Assembly: GCA_947456505.1 (NCBI GenBank) | Contig: CANGTC010000001.1 | Location: 62,001-126,000, forward strand | Direction: 5' to 3' | Length of the DNA: 64,000 nucleotides | DNA from: Beijerinckiaceae bacterium | GTDB taxonomy: Bacteria; Pseudomonadota; Alphaproteobacteria; Rhizobiales; Beijerinckiaceae | In this document: positions 28,541 through 37,676 of the stretch, one piece after another | Layout: the number at the start of each line of letters is the position of its first letter | Position numbering within the stretch: position 1 is the stretch's first letter | Translations under genes and position numbers: made by a program | Notes under the pieces: generated by a model | Told to the model about the DNA's origin: nothing | Database searches by the model: none | The model's input: the letters and a program-made list of their open reading frames with translations, nothing else

Positions 28541-29596
28541 ATGACCAGAGAGCCTGAATCAACAGGGCGCGCGAAAGCGTGGGTGAGCACGCTGGGCGCG
28601 GCCCTTCTTGTCGCAGGCGCACTCACGGACAAGGCGACGGCCCAGGGCGCCGAAGACCCGACCAAGACCCTCACCATGTTGGCGAGCCATGCGCCGGGCG
28701 GCGGCTATGACGCCTATGCGCGACTCTATGCGCGCCATGTCGGCCGCTTTCTGCCGGGCCAGCCCAACGTCGTCGTGCGCAACATGCCGGGGGCGGCGGG
28801 GGTGGTGATGGCGAATTTCGTGGCCTCGCAGGCGCCCCGCAATGGTTCGATGATAGGGCTGGGTCCCGGCTCGATGGCCACAGCGGCCCTGCTGGGTTCG
28901 CAGGGGGCGCGCTATGACTCACGCGAGTTCACCTGGGTAGGCAGCCTGAACAATGACATCTCCGTCACCGTCAGCCGCTCTGACTCGGCCGTCAGCACGC
29001 TGGAGGAGTTGTTCACCAAGGAATTGGTGGTGGGCGGCGCAGGCGCCTCCGACAATAGCGTTGTCTTCGCCACGATCCTGTCGCGCATGTTCGGCGCGAA
29101 GCTGAAACTGGTCGCTGGCTATAACGGCAGCGGCGACACTGTGATGGCGCTGGATCGCGGCGAGGTGCAGGGCATCGCCGGCTGGAACTATTCCTCCATC
29201 ACCACCATGCGGCCCGACTGGCTGCGCGACAAGAAGATCAACATCCTCCTGCAAATGTCGCTGACGCGCCATCCCGAACTGCCGCATGTCGCCACCATTC
29301 TGGAACTGGCGCGCGATGACCGCCAGCGCGAGATCCTGCGACTGATCTTCGCCCAAAGCCAGATGGGCCGCGTTGTCATGGGCCCGCCCGGAATTCCAAA
29401 AGCCATGGTGGAGGCCCACCGCACCGCCTTTGATCGCGTCCTGAAGGACCAGGAGTTCATCGCCGATGTGGAGAAGGTGCGGCTCGAAGTCAGCGGCCCA
29501 ATGACAGGCGCCGAAGTCGACCAATTGGTGACGAGCCTCTACCGGGCGACGCCGGACCGCATCAAAGAGGCGGGGGTTCTGCTGGGCGGGAATTGA
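28541..29596 (+). CDS. Bug/TctC-type substrate-binding protein (YRGK subgroup)
   Basis: MTREPESTGRAKAWVSTLGAALLVAGALTDKATAQG; TMLASHAPGGGYDAYARLYARHVGRFLPGQPNVVVRNMPGAAGVV. Confidence 0.87.
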   Translation: MTREPESTGRAKAWVSTLGAALLVAGALTDKATAQGAEDPTKTLTMLASHAPGGGYDAYARLYARHVGRFLPGQPNVVVRNMPGAAGVVMANFVASQAPRNGSMIGLGPGSMATAALLGSQGARYDSREFTWVGSLNNDISVTVSRSDSAVSTLEELFTKELVVGGAGASDNSVVFATILSRMFGAKLKLVAGYNGSGDTVMALDRGEVQGIAGWNYSSITTMRPDWLRDKKINILLQMSLTRHPELPHVATILELARDDRQREILRLIFAQSQMGRVVMGPPGIPKAMVEAHRTAFDRVLKDQEFIADVEKVRLEVSGPMTGAEVDQLVTSLYRATPDRIKEAGVLLGGN

Positions 29597-29806
29597 GCCG
29601 AGTTCATCCACGCATGGAACGCTGCGATCCATCACAGAAACAGACGAACGGATTGCGGCCATCGCCCGTGACAAGAAGAGCTAACAGAGCGTCCGCGCAG
29701 CAAATGCCTGACCCTCAGACAAAAAGACGCCTGTGACTGGGCGTCAAAAACCCTCAACCGCTTTTACCTGTCACACTCCTTGAACAATTTTGTTACTCCG
29801 TCAAAA

Positions 29807-29877
29807 CCATCGAACGCCTCCTGCGCAGACAGGTATGATAACCCCACTTGCGCATGTACGGGCGAGGCGTTCGATGG
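29807..29877. repeat. perfect 14-bp inverted repeat with 43-nt spacer
   Basis: ccatcgaacgcctc (29807-29820) and gaggcgttcgatgg (29864-29877) are exact reverse complements. Confidence 0.9.
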
Positions 29878-29960
29878 ACAGGCCTTCTGAGAAATCGCTT
29901 GCTAAGGCCATTCCTCCTAGGTTAACTGATTAACTTGTTGGGATGCCTCAGGAAGTACCG

Positions 29961-30728
29961 ATGTCCGCCGTAAATTTTGTAGGTCACTTCATCGAAGAAT
30001 GGTCTCGATCCCGGCATCATTGTCGCAATATTCTCATTGCGGGCGTTTTCGATGATCGCGCTTTGAAGAAAATCATCAAAAACACAGGTCAAACAAACAT
30101 TGTTTTTGTTTCGGGCGCCAGCTTAAAAAAATCAGTCGATATTGGCGTCGTATTAGCTGATATGGAACCAGACCAACTGCTGATCATTTCCCGACTCGAA
30201 GATGTTCCACAAGCAGTTCTGGATATTTTTATCGCGCTTTTCACCGGGAACAAAATCAATCTTCAGGTTGGCGATCCTCCGCGAGATGTGACAATCGACC
30301 TGCCGCATTTTTCGCTAATCTGCACGATTGGATCTAATTACAAATTTTCACGAGAAATATTTGAGATGTTCGATGTAAAGGTGCTCCTCGGAAATAACGT
30401 TGAGATTTCGACGGCTGTGAGCAAACCGGTCGAGACGAGCGGTACCAAAGTGCGGACTGACAAGTCCTTGACGCCAAAAATTTCCTTGGACTTCACCGTA
30501 ATTTCTCACGAAATGTCCATTATTCTTCGGATCGACTCCTATTTGGGCGAAAACCCCGACTGGTATCAAAGTATTTCTTACACCCCGGCAGATGAGCCCG
30601 GGGGAACCTACTCCGTTCTTGTGCGGGGCGGCACAAAAGATTTGGCGCAGGTCGTTTACGACAAGTTCAAATGGATTGGCCATCTGGCGATCGAGCATGA
30701 TGGCAAGGTCTTTATCGGTGGACTTTAA
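29961..30728 (+). CDS. degenerate RuvB-like AAA+ domain protein with unknown C-terminal domain
   Basis: NILIAGVFDDRALKKIIKNTGQTNIVFVSGASLKKSVDIGVVLADMEPDQLLIISRLEDVPQAVLDIFIALFTGNKINLQVGDPPRDVTIDLPHFSLICTIG aligns by eye with the RuvB P-loop-to-sensor-1 stretch, but catalytic motifs are lost. AGGAAG RBS before ATG at 29961. Confidence 0.72.
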   Translation: MSAVNFVGHFIEEWSRSRHHCRNILIAGVFDDRALKKIIKNTGQTNIVFVSGASLKKSVDIGVVLADMEPDQLLIISRLEDVPQAVLDIFIALFTGNKINLQVGDPPRDVTIDLPHFSLICTIGSNYKFSREIFEMFDVKVLLGNNVEISTAVSKPVETSGTKVRTDKSLTPKISLDFTVISHEMSIILRIDSYLGENPDWYQSISYTPADEPGGTYSVLVRGGTKDLAQVVYDKFKWIGHLAIEHDGKVFIGGL

Positions 30729-31028
30729 TCGCAATCAGCGTTGCGATGAATCTTGCTGATCCTTGCATCGGGGCAAGAGCTTTTGGGCAAAAAATTAGCT
30801 TGTATGTTTCGCCGACAGACCTGTCTCCCTTCATCAGTCGGCCCATCGCCGTCGATTGAACCTGCCTTACCTTGAGAACCGACGCTGGCGAGCGCCCATC
30901 CTGTTAGTTCATGACGCCTAGCGCGATCACCCATCATGAAGTAAGATTCGAAGCATACCAGCGGCGGCGGCGGATCAGCCAAAAGACTGACGGCCCCAAA
31001 ACGCCAGAACAGCTGGACAGGAGGGGAT

Positions 31029-32021
31029 ATGCCATTTCCACGCGTTAGACCGTTCGCTTGCGCTGCGCCAGCGGTGTTCGTAGCCTTTCTGGTGGCGTCC
31101 ATGGGCGCGGCGCTGGCGCAAAATTTTCCGACAAGGCAGATCAATGTGATTGTTGGGACCGCTCCCGGGGACCCCGGCGATATGGTAGCCCGGTTAATCC
31201 AGAATCGCATGGTTGAGCGCCTCGGCCAGTCCTGGGTTGTGGACAATCGGGCGGCCGCCTCCGGGAAGATAGGCTCCCAGGCCGTCGCCCGTTCCACGCC
31301 CGACGGGCATACCCTGCTTGTGGTTCTTTCAGCCCATGCGGTCAATCCTGCGGGGGCCATGGAATTGCCCTATGACACGGCGCGCGATTTTGCGGGCATT
31401 TCGCTCATTGCGCGCCAACCGATGATCGTGGCGGTGCATCCCTCCGTCAAAGGCGCCAACCTCAAGGAATTCATTGCGGCCGCGCGCGCCAATCCCTCGG
31501 CGAAGATCGCCTATTCGTCGCCGGGCGTCGGCACGCTCAGCTTTCTCGTCGGCGAACAGATTGTGCGACGCGGCGGAATCGAGATGCCGCATGCGCCCTT
31601 CCGGGGCGGCGCGCCTGCGGTCCAGGCGTTGCTCGCGAACGAAGTCCAACTCACCGCCCTGATCCCGGCGATCCTGATGCCCCATATCAACTCCGGCGCC
31701 ATACGCCCCATCGCGGTCACGTCTGACAAGCGCCTGCCAGACCTCCCGGATGTTCCGACCCTGCGGGAAATGGATTTCGACATCCCGGCGATTTACAACT
31801 GGATCGGCTTTTTCGCGCCCGCTGCGACCCCGCCAGCCACGATCAACCATCTCAATGCGGAAATCAACGCCGCCTTGAAAGAACCTGCGACAGCCAAATG
31901 GCTGGCGGACTCCGGGTTTGAAACCGTGGCTTCCTCGCCTGCGGAACTTGATCGGTTCGTGGTCAACGAAATCGACCGTTGGCGCAGCTTCGCCCGGGAA
32001 TTCAACGTGCGTTTTGACTGA
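31029..32021 (+). CDS. Bug/TctC-type substrate-binding protein (classical subgroup)
   Basis: Signal peptide ...ALAQNFPTRQINVIVGTAPGDPGDMVARLIQNRMVERLGQSWVVDNRAAASGKIGSQAVARSTPDGHTLL. Confidence 0.92.
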   Translation: MPFPRVRPFACAAPAVFVAFLVASMGAALAQNFPTRQINVIVGTAPGDPGDMVARLIQNRMVERLGQSWVVDNRAAASGKIGSQAVARSTPDGHTLLVVLSAHAVNPAGAMELPYDTARDFAGISLIARQPMIVAVHPSVKGANLKEFIAAARANPSAKIAYSSPGVGTLSFLVGEQIVRRGGIEMPHAPFRGGAPAVQALLANEVQLTALIPAILMPHINSGAIRPIAVTSDKRLPDLPDVPTLREMDFDIPAIYNWIGFFAPAATPPATINHLNAEINAALKEPATAKWLADSGFETVASSPAELDRFVVNEIDRWRSFAREFNVRFD

Positions 32022-32158
32022 TCAGCCGGACCGCTCAAATCTGTCGAAGCTGCGGCAGGACTTTGCAGGGAGCTTTGAGACCTATAGTGTCTGGCGAATA
32101 ATTAATGCGCCGCCCGCACCTTCGAGCGGCGCGACAACTTCAGCGATAGGGTGGAAGC

Positions 32159-33769
32159 ATGAGCGGGACTGGAATGCTGGGGCGTGAGTTCGATTTTGAG
32201 AAATTCCGCCTGCGCAAATTCGTCGATCGACTGATCGACTTGGACGAGGTGGAAGTCCGCACCGAACCAACGCCGCTGACGGCACTGAGCGAAATCATCG
32301 AGAACACGCAGAAGGCCGTGTTGTTTAAACAGGCTGGCCCGGAGCGCGTCGAACTCATCGCCAAAGCGGCGGGCAGCCGCAAGCGGCTCATCGCAGCCTT
32401 CGATTCGACGCCGGAGAAGGTTTACGAGGAATTCCTCAATCGCTCCGCGAACCCAAAAAAATCAGTGGAGGTTCCTTCCGACGAGGCGCCGGTCCACGCC
32501 ATCAAGATCACCGGCAAGGACGTCGATCTCACGAAGCTGCCGTTTCATCCCCAACATGAATTCGATGGAAGCTGCTACATCAGCTCCGGCATCGATTATG
32601 TGATCGACCCCGCCACGGGCCGCTCCAACGTGGGCAGTCGTCGCTTGTCCCTGCGCAATCGCTACCAGACCGGCACGAACATCACCGCGCCGTCGGATCT
32701 GAAACGCATCTATGAGGCCTGCGCCAAAAGGGGCGAAAGGCTTCCGGTCACCTTCACCATCGGCTCGCATCCGCTCGATTTCATCGCCGCGACCACCCGT
32801 CTTCAAGGCGACGAACATCATATGGTCTCGACCATGCGCGGAGAATCCGCGCCTCTTGTGAAAAGCCTGACCAACAACGTGCTCGTGCCTGCCGACGCTG
32901 AAATCACCCTCGAAGGCTATTTTGACGAGCGCGGCTATTGTGAGCCAGAGGGTCCCTTTGGCGAATACATGGGCTATTATGGGGCCATCCATATGGACCC
33001 CGTGTTCACATGCACCGCGATCACGATGCGCAAGGACGTGATGCACCAGACCCTGCAGCACGGAACGGCTTTCGCTCTCGACCAGACGGACGCCGCCTGC
33101 ATGACCGAACTGCGCGTCGAGGCGACCGCCATGCGCATTCTCAAAACTGTCTGCCGCGAACCTATCGCCGTGAGCTCGCGTTCACTTTCAGGCGGCTCGG
33201 GTACGCTGCGCGTTTCCATGCGTCAGCATAGCCACGGCGAGGCCCGCAACGCCATGCTCTCGATTTTCGGCGCGATCCGTCAGATCAAGACGATTTACGT
33301 TTTCGATGAAGACATCGACATTCACAACGAAAGACAGATCGAGTGGGCCATGGGCACCCGTTTCCAGGCTGATCAGGACATCGTGATGGTGCAGGGCATG
33401 ATGGGCATGCCCATGGATCCCTCGCTTGATGGTCGGCGCACCGGCGCCAAGGTGGGCTTTGACTGCACGCGTCCCTTCGGCAAGGGCCACGAGATCATCC
33501 ATACCCGCTGCGCCGCCAAGGCCTTCCGCGGGCAAGCCCGCTACCAGACTGTCGAGCAGGCTCTTGAGGCGAGTCCACTATTTTATTCCCATATTGTTGA
33601 GGCCGTGGGCAGCACGGACGGCCGCGAAGTCGCCGCGGCGCTCGACGACTTGCGAAATCAGGGGAAACTTGGGCGTGACCGGGATGGCCGTTACCATCTC
33701 GCCAAGGCGACGCCGGGGACGACCGGCATTGTCGGAGACCTCTATCACGATCCCAATCACGGAACCTAG
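32159..33769 (+). CDS. UbiD-family decarboxylase (UbiD-3, divergent subfamily)
   Basis: 536 aa; KFRLRKFVDRLIDLDEVEVRTEPTPLTALSEIIENTQKAVLFKQAG; CEPEGPFGEYMGYYGAIHMDPVFTCTAIT. Confidence 0.9.
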   Translation: MSGTGMLGREFDFEKFRLRKFVDRLIDLDEVEVRTEPTPLTALSEIIENTQKAVLFKQAGPERVELIAKAAGSRKRLIAAFDSTPEKVYEEFLNRSANPKKSVEVPSDEAPVHAIKITGKDVDLTKLPFHPQHEFDGSCYISSGIDYVIDPATGRSNVGSRRLSLRNRYQTGTNITAPSDLKRIYEACAKRGERLPVTFTIGSHPLDFIAATTRLQGDEHHMVSTMRGESAPLVKSLTNNVLVPADAEITLEGYFDERGYCEPEGPFGEYMGYYGAIHMDPVFTCTAITMRKDVMHQTLQHGTAFALDQTDAACMTELRVEATAMRILKTVCREPIAVSSRSLSGGSGTLRVSMRQHSHGEARNAMLSIFGAIRQIKTIYVFDEDIDIHNERQIEWAMGTRFQADQDIVMVQGMMGMPMDPSLDGRRTGAKVGFDCTRPFGKGHEIIHTRCAAKAFRGQARYQTVEQALEASPLFYSHIVEAVGSTDGREVAAALDDLRNQGKLGRDRDGRYHLAKATPGTTGIVGDLYHDPNHGT

Positions 33770-34007
33770 GGACTGTCCTCGGTCAACGCCAGCGCCGCAA
33801 CTGACTGACGAGGCTCAGATCACGGTGGATCAGCGACTGCCGGGAGGGTCTTGAAGGACCCTTCGGGATTGCAGGGCGTCCAGTGGTCCGCCTCTATTTC
33901 AGGCATTTGCCTTCCCCGACCTCAGCCATCCGCCAGCGAAGCATGAATTTCGCGCTTGCGCCATACAGGTTCGTTTGCAACCCTGCCCGGCAGGAAGGGG
34001 ATTCTTG

Positions 34008-35348
34008 ATGCGTGAATGGATCAAATCGCCGCTGGCCATTCTGGCGCAGGGCGCCGAAGGCGGAGTGGTCGTCGATCATGGCGTGATTGTGGAACTGGTG
34101 CCCTCTGGCGGACGCCCTTTGGCGCCCGTGGACGCCACCTTCGACGCCTCACGTCACGTGGTGCTGCCTGGGCTGGTGAACACCCATCACCACATGTTCC
34201 AGACCATGACGCGGGCCCATCCCCAGGCGATCAACAAGGAGCTGTTCCCCTGGCTTCAAGCGCTATTTCCCATCTGGTCCCGCCATGTGAACCCGCACAA
34301 TTTCCGTCTCGCCACACGGCTGGCGCTGACGGAGCTTTTGATGTCCGGCTGCACCTGCGTCTCGGATCATCAATATTTCTTCCCCCCGGGCCTTGAGTCC
34401 GCCATGGACATTCAGGCTGAGGAGGCGGCGGCGCTGGGCATCCGGATGACGCTCACGCGCGGGTCCCTCAATCTGACTGTGGAGGAGGGCGGCAATGCAG
34501 TGGCCGGCTCCGTGCAGGATCAAGATGCGGTTCTGGCGGATTGCGAGCGGGTGATCGGACGCTACCATGACCGGTCGCCGGGTGCGATGCTTCAGGTGGC
34601 GCTGGCCCCATGCGCGCCGTTCAACGTCACCAAAAGCCTCATGATCGAGACGGCGGCGCTGGCGGAAAAGCATGATTGTCGGCTGCATACTCATCTGGCT
34701 GAAACCCGTGATGAGGTGGACTATTGCCGCTCCAAATTCCAGTGTCGCCCGGTGGATTATCTGGAGGATGCGGGCTGGATGAATGAGCGCGTCTGGCTGG
34801 CCCATGGCATCCATTTCAATGACGATGAGGTGAAGCGATTGGGCAAGGCGCGGGTGGGCGTATGCCATTGCCCGACCTCCAACATGGTGCTGGCCTCAGG
34901 CCAATGTCGCACTCGGGAGCTTGAAGCGGCGGGCTCGCCTGTGGGCCTGGGCGTCGATGGCTCGGCCTCCAATGACAATTCCAATCTCATGGAAGGCTTG
35001 CGCCACGCCATGATGATCAACCGGCTCACCTATGACGCCACCGTCACGCATTTCGACGCCTTTCGCTGGGCGACCGAGGGCTCGGCCGCGTGCCTTGGCC
35101 GTGACGACATTGGCGCCATAGCAGTTGGCAAACAAGCGGATCTGGCCTTCTACACGCTGGACGAGTTGCGTTTCTCCGGTGCGGGCGACCCGCTGGCGGC
35201 CCTCGTTCTCTGCGGCGCCCACTCTGCCGACAGGGTCATGATAAAAGGCGCATGGCGCGTCGTGGACGCACTGCCAATTGGCGTCGATCTCGCCCGTCTG
35301 CGGCGCGAGCATGGGGAAGCCGCCAAGGCGTTTCTGGAGCTTCTTTGA
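34008..35348 (+). CDS. amidohydrolase, 8-oxoguanine/guanine deaminase or AtzB-like
   Basis: VVLPGLVNTHHHMFQTMTRAHPQAINKELFPWLQALFPIW; LHTHLAET; WLAHGIHFNDDEV; CHCPTSNMVLASG; GLGVDGSASNDNSNLM; ATG with GGAAGGGG RBS. Confidence 0.88.
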   Translation: MREWIKSPLAILAQGAEGGVVVDHGVIVELVPSGGRPLAPVDATFDASRHVVLPGLVNTHHHMFQTMTRAHPQAINKELFPWLQALFPIWSRHVNPHNFRLATRLALTELLMSGCTCVSDHQYFFPPGLESAMDIQAEEAAALGIRMTLTRGSLNLTVEEGGNAVAGSVQDQDAVLADCERVIGRYHDRSPGAMLQVALAPCAPFNVTKSLMIETAALAEKHDCRLHTHLAETRDEVDYCRSKFQCRPVDYLEDAGWMNERVWLAHGIHFNDDEVKRLGKARVGVCHCPTSNMVLASGQCRTRELEAAGSPVGLGVDGSASNDNSNLMEGLRHAMMINRLTYDATVTHFDAFRWATEGSAACLGRDDIGAIAVGKQADLAFYTLDELRFSGAGDPLAALVLCGAHSADRVMIKGAWRVVDALPIGVDLARLRREHGEAAKAFLELL

Positions 35349-35565
35349 TGAGGTTTCGCGCGGCTGAGGGTGGCGGGCTTTAGCGGTCGCCATTCCAGCG
35401 TCGCCCGACGTGGGTGGGATGACGCGGGTCGATTGCGTTCAGGTGGACGGCTATTTGCGATGAAGCGCAAGGGGCGGTAACCGGGTTACGCTCTTTGTTG
35501 ACAACGGCTCCCCCTTCGGCGACCTTCTCGGGAAACACGCGCTGGATGAGCGCCTGCGGGGGGAT

Positions 35566-35868
35566 ATGGAGATGATCGGATTCAGGGCCGGAGCCCTATT
35601 GCTCACACTGACGTGGAGCGGCGCCGCTTTCGCTCAGTCAGCCAGCGCAGGCGCTGAAATTTACGAAGAAAATTGCGCCACTTGCCACGGCGAGCGATTG
35701 CGCCCGACGGGGGCCGCGCCTGATCTCAAAAAGCTCACGGCTGACCGCAAGGACTTCTTCGAGAAGATGGTCAACGATGGCAAGGGTCAGATGCCTGCCT
35801 GGGGCGGTGTCATCACTGACGAGCAGCGCGAAGCGATCTGGGCCTATATCCGCTCGCGCGCTGGCTGA
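35566..35868 (+). CDS. monohaem c-type cytochrome, periplasmic
   Basis: Signal peptide; EIYEENCATCHGERLRPTGAAPDLKKL (CxxCH); distal Met region GQMPAWGGVITDEQREAIWAYIRSRA. Confidence 0.9.
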   Translation: MEMIGFRAGALLLTLTWSGAAFAQSASAGAEIYEENCATCHGERLRPTGAAPDLKKLTADRKDFFEKMVNDGKGQMPAWGGVITDEQREAIWAYIRSRAG

Positions 35869-35879
35869 AATAACGAGAT

Positions 35880-35905
35880 GGCTGAGCCCCATGCGGGGCT
35901 CAGCC
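35880..35905. terminator. perfect 11-bp stem, ATGC tetraloop between convergent genes (bidirectional terminator candidate)
   Basis: ggctgagcccc-atgc-ggggctcagcc between the cytochrome and PQQ dehydrogenase stop codons; no clear U-tract. Confidence 0.65.
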
Positions 35906-35912
35906 CTGGGCC

Positions 35913-37676
35913 TTAAGGCAAAGCGAAGACGTAGATCGCGTTAAACCCACGAACCGCTTTGGGCATGGTCTTTTGCGTGAGGCTCAGAGGACCGGCGGAG
36001 ACCGATTGGCCCTCGCCCGTGAAGACCATCATATATTGCTTGCCATTGACGGAATAGGTCACGGTGCTGTTCATCACCATGCCGCCGACAATGGTTTCCC
36101 AGAGCACCTTTCCGCTATCGGCGTCGAAGGCGCGCAGGCGACGGTTCTGGTCGCCCCAGAAGACGAGATCGCTGCCCGTGACGAGCGCTGACCCCGTTCC
36201 CGCCTGTGGTTGCGAGTGCAGAATCTTCATCTGCCCGGTGGCGAGATCCACCTTGGCGAGGTTCATGTATTTGTTGGGATCAATGCCCGGGCGCATGACG
36301 CCGGACCTTGGGCCCCAGCCCACCTTGGTCTTCAAATTCGCCGTCATCGACAGGCATTGGTCCTGAAACGGGATATAGAGCGCATTCTTGAAGGGATGAT
36401 AAGCGATGGACCAGAGGGCGCGCGTATTGTGATAGCAGCCCAGGATCTTCTGCCCATCGGTCTTGAACAGCTTGTCCGGATTGACCTTCGACAGGCCTGT
36501 CTTGGGATCGATGCCGCCCATGTTGATATTGGGATCATCATAGGGGAAGGGATGCGCCCAGAGGAACTTGCCCGTATCGCGCTCGACGACAAACATACCG
36601 CCGCCTTCGCCAACGGTGACGACGACTTCGCGCTCCTGCCCACGCGGCAGGCTGTCGCTGATCCATTTGACGTGTTTGGGATCAGGATTGAGCATGGTCT
36701 TCGTCAGAATGCGTTCCTGATTGTGATCCGCGTCCCAATCATCCCCCGGCAGTTCCTGATAGTACCAGGCCAGTTTCCCGGTGGTCACATCCAGAGCGAC
36801 CGTGGAATTGCTGTAGAGGTTGACGGGAGAGACAAAGGGCACCGCATCATATCTGCCGTGGCGTGACAGGCGGGTATAGGGATCCGGATTGGCGATGCCC
36901 CAGTAGAGCATCTTGCGCTTGGGATCATAGGATCCCGGCAAGCCCCAGGGGCTGGCGGCGCGCTTGTTGGTCTCCATGTCGGCCCAGGTGTCGCCTCCAG
37001 GCTCGCCCGCCGCCGCCGTCGTATGGAAGCGCCAGACTTCCTTGCCGGTTTTTGCGTCATGGGCGGCGATGAAACACTGCGGACGCGTGCCTTCGATGCA
37101 GGTGCGGTTGGTGATGACCTTGCCATCGGCGACGAGAATGCCGCCAGCGGTCTGCCCGCCATCGTCAACCTTTGTCGCCCAGCGCTCCTTGCCGGTCTTC
37201 ATGTCGATGGCCACCAGAAACCCGTCCGGCGCTGCGAAAAAGATCATGTCCTCGTAAATGCCAAGGCTCTTGTTGCGCGCAGCCTGCGGATTCACGCTGT
37301 TGGGGTAGTCGCGGATATATTCCCAGAGAAGGTCGCCATTGGTGGCGTTCACCGCCTGAATCGAGGCGCCTGGAGCATAGAGATACATCACGCCCTGATA
37401 GATGATCGGCACGGATTCCTGCGTGCCGTTGGGCAGGCCGCGCGACCAGGCCATGCGCAGTTTCGAGACATTGCTTTTGTTGATCTGCTTCAATGGGCTG
37501 AAACGCTGCTGATCGAAGGTGCGATTCAGCATCAGCCAGTCGCCTGGATCCGGGTTGAGGAGCACCTGCTCGGTGACAGGCTTGAAGGGCGGGACCTGGG
37601 TTTGAGCCACTGCGCCCGATGAAACGGCTGCCACCAGAAGCGCAGCTCCAGACACCACAATAGATGAAATTTTCAT
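35913..37676 (-). CDS. PQQ-dependent dehydrogenase, methanol/ethanol family, periplasmic
   Basis: Signal peptide; propeller W motifs (NATNGDLLWEY, DMKTGKERWATK, DVTTGKLAWYYQELPGDDWDADHNQE, DADSGKVLWETIVGG). Confidence 0.92.
   Translation of the reverse strand: MKISSIVVSGAALLVAAVSSGAVAQTQVPPFKPVTEQVLLNPDPGDWLMLNRTFDQQRFSPLKQINKSNVSKLRMAWSRGLPNGTQESVPIIYQGVMYLYAPGASIQAVNATNGDLLWEYIRDYPNSVNPQAARNKSLGIYEDMIFFAAPDGFLVAIDMKTGKERWATKVDDGGQTAGGILVADGKVITNRTCIEGTRPQCFIAAHDAKTGKEVWRFHTTAAAGEPGGDTWADMETNKRAASPWGLPGSYDPKRKMLYWGIANPDPYTRLSRHGRYDAVPFVSPVNLYSNSTVALDVTTGKLAWYYQELPGDDWDADHNQERILTKTMLNPDPKHVKWISDSLPRGQEREVVVTVGEGGGMFVVERDTGKFLWAHPFPYDDPNINMGGIDPKTGLSKVNPDKLFKTDGQKILGCYHNTRALWSIAYHPFKNALYIPFQDQCLSMTANLKTKVGWGPRSGVMRPGIDPNKYMNLAKVDLATGQMKILHSQPQAGTGSALVTGSDLVFWGDQNRRLRAFDADSGKVLWETIVGGMVMNSTVTYSVNGKQYMMVFTGEGQSVSAGPLSLTQKTMPKAVRGFNAIYVFALP

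Noticed and set aside
33845-33862. agggtc-ttgaag-gaccct hairpin after UbiD-3
   Set aside because: 6-bp stem without U-tract about 75 nt past the stop; too weak to call as a terminator.
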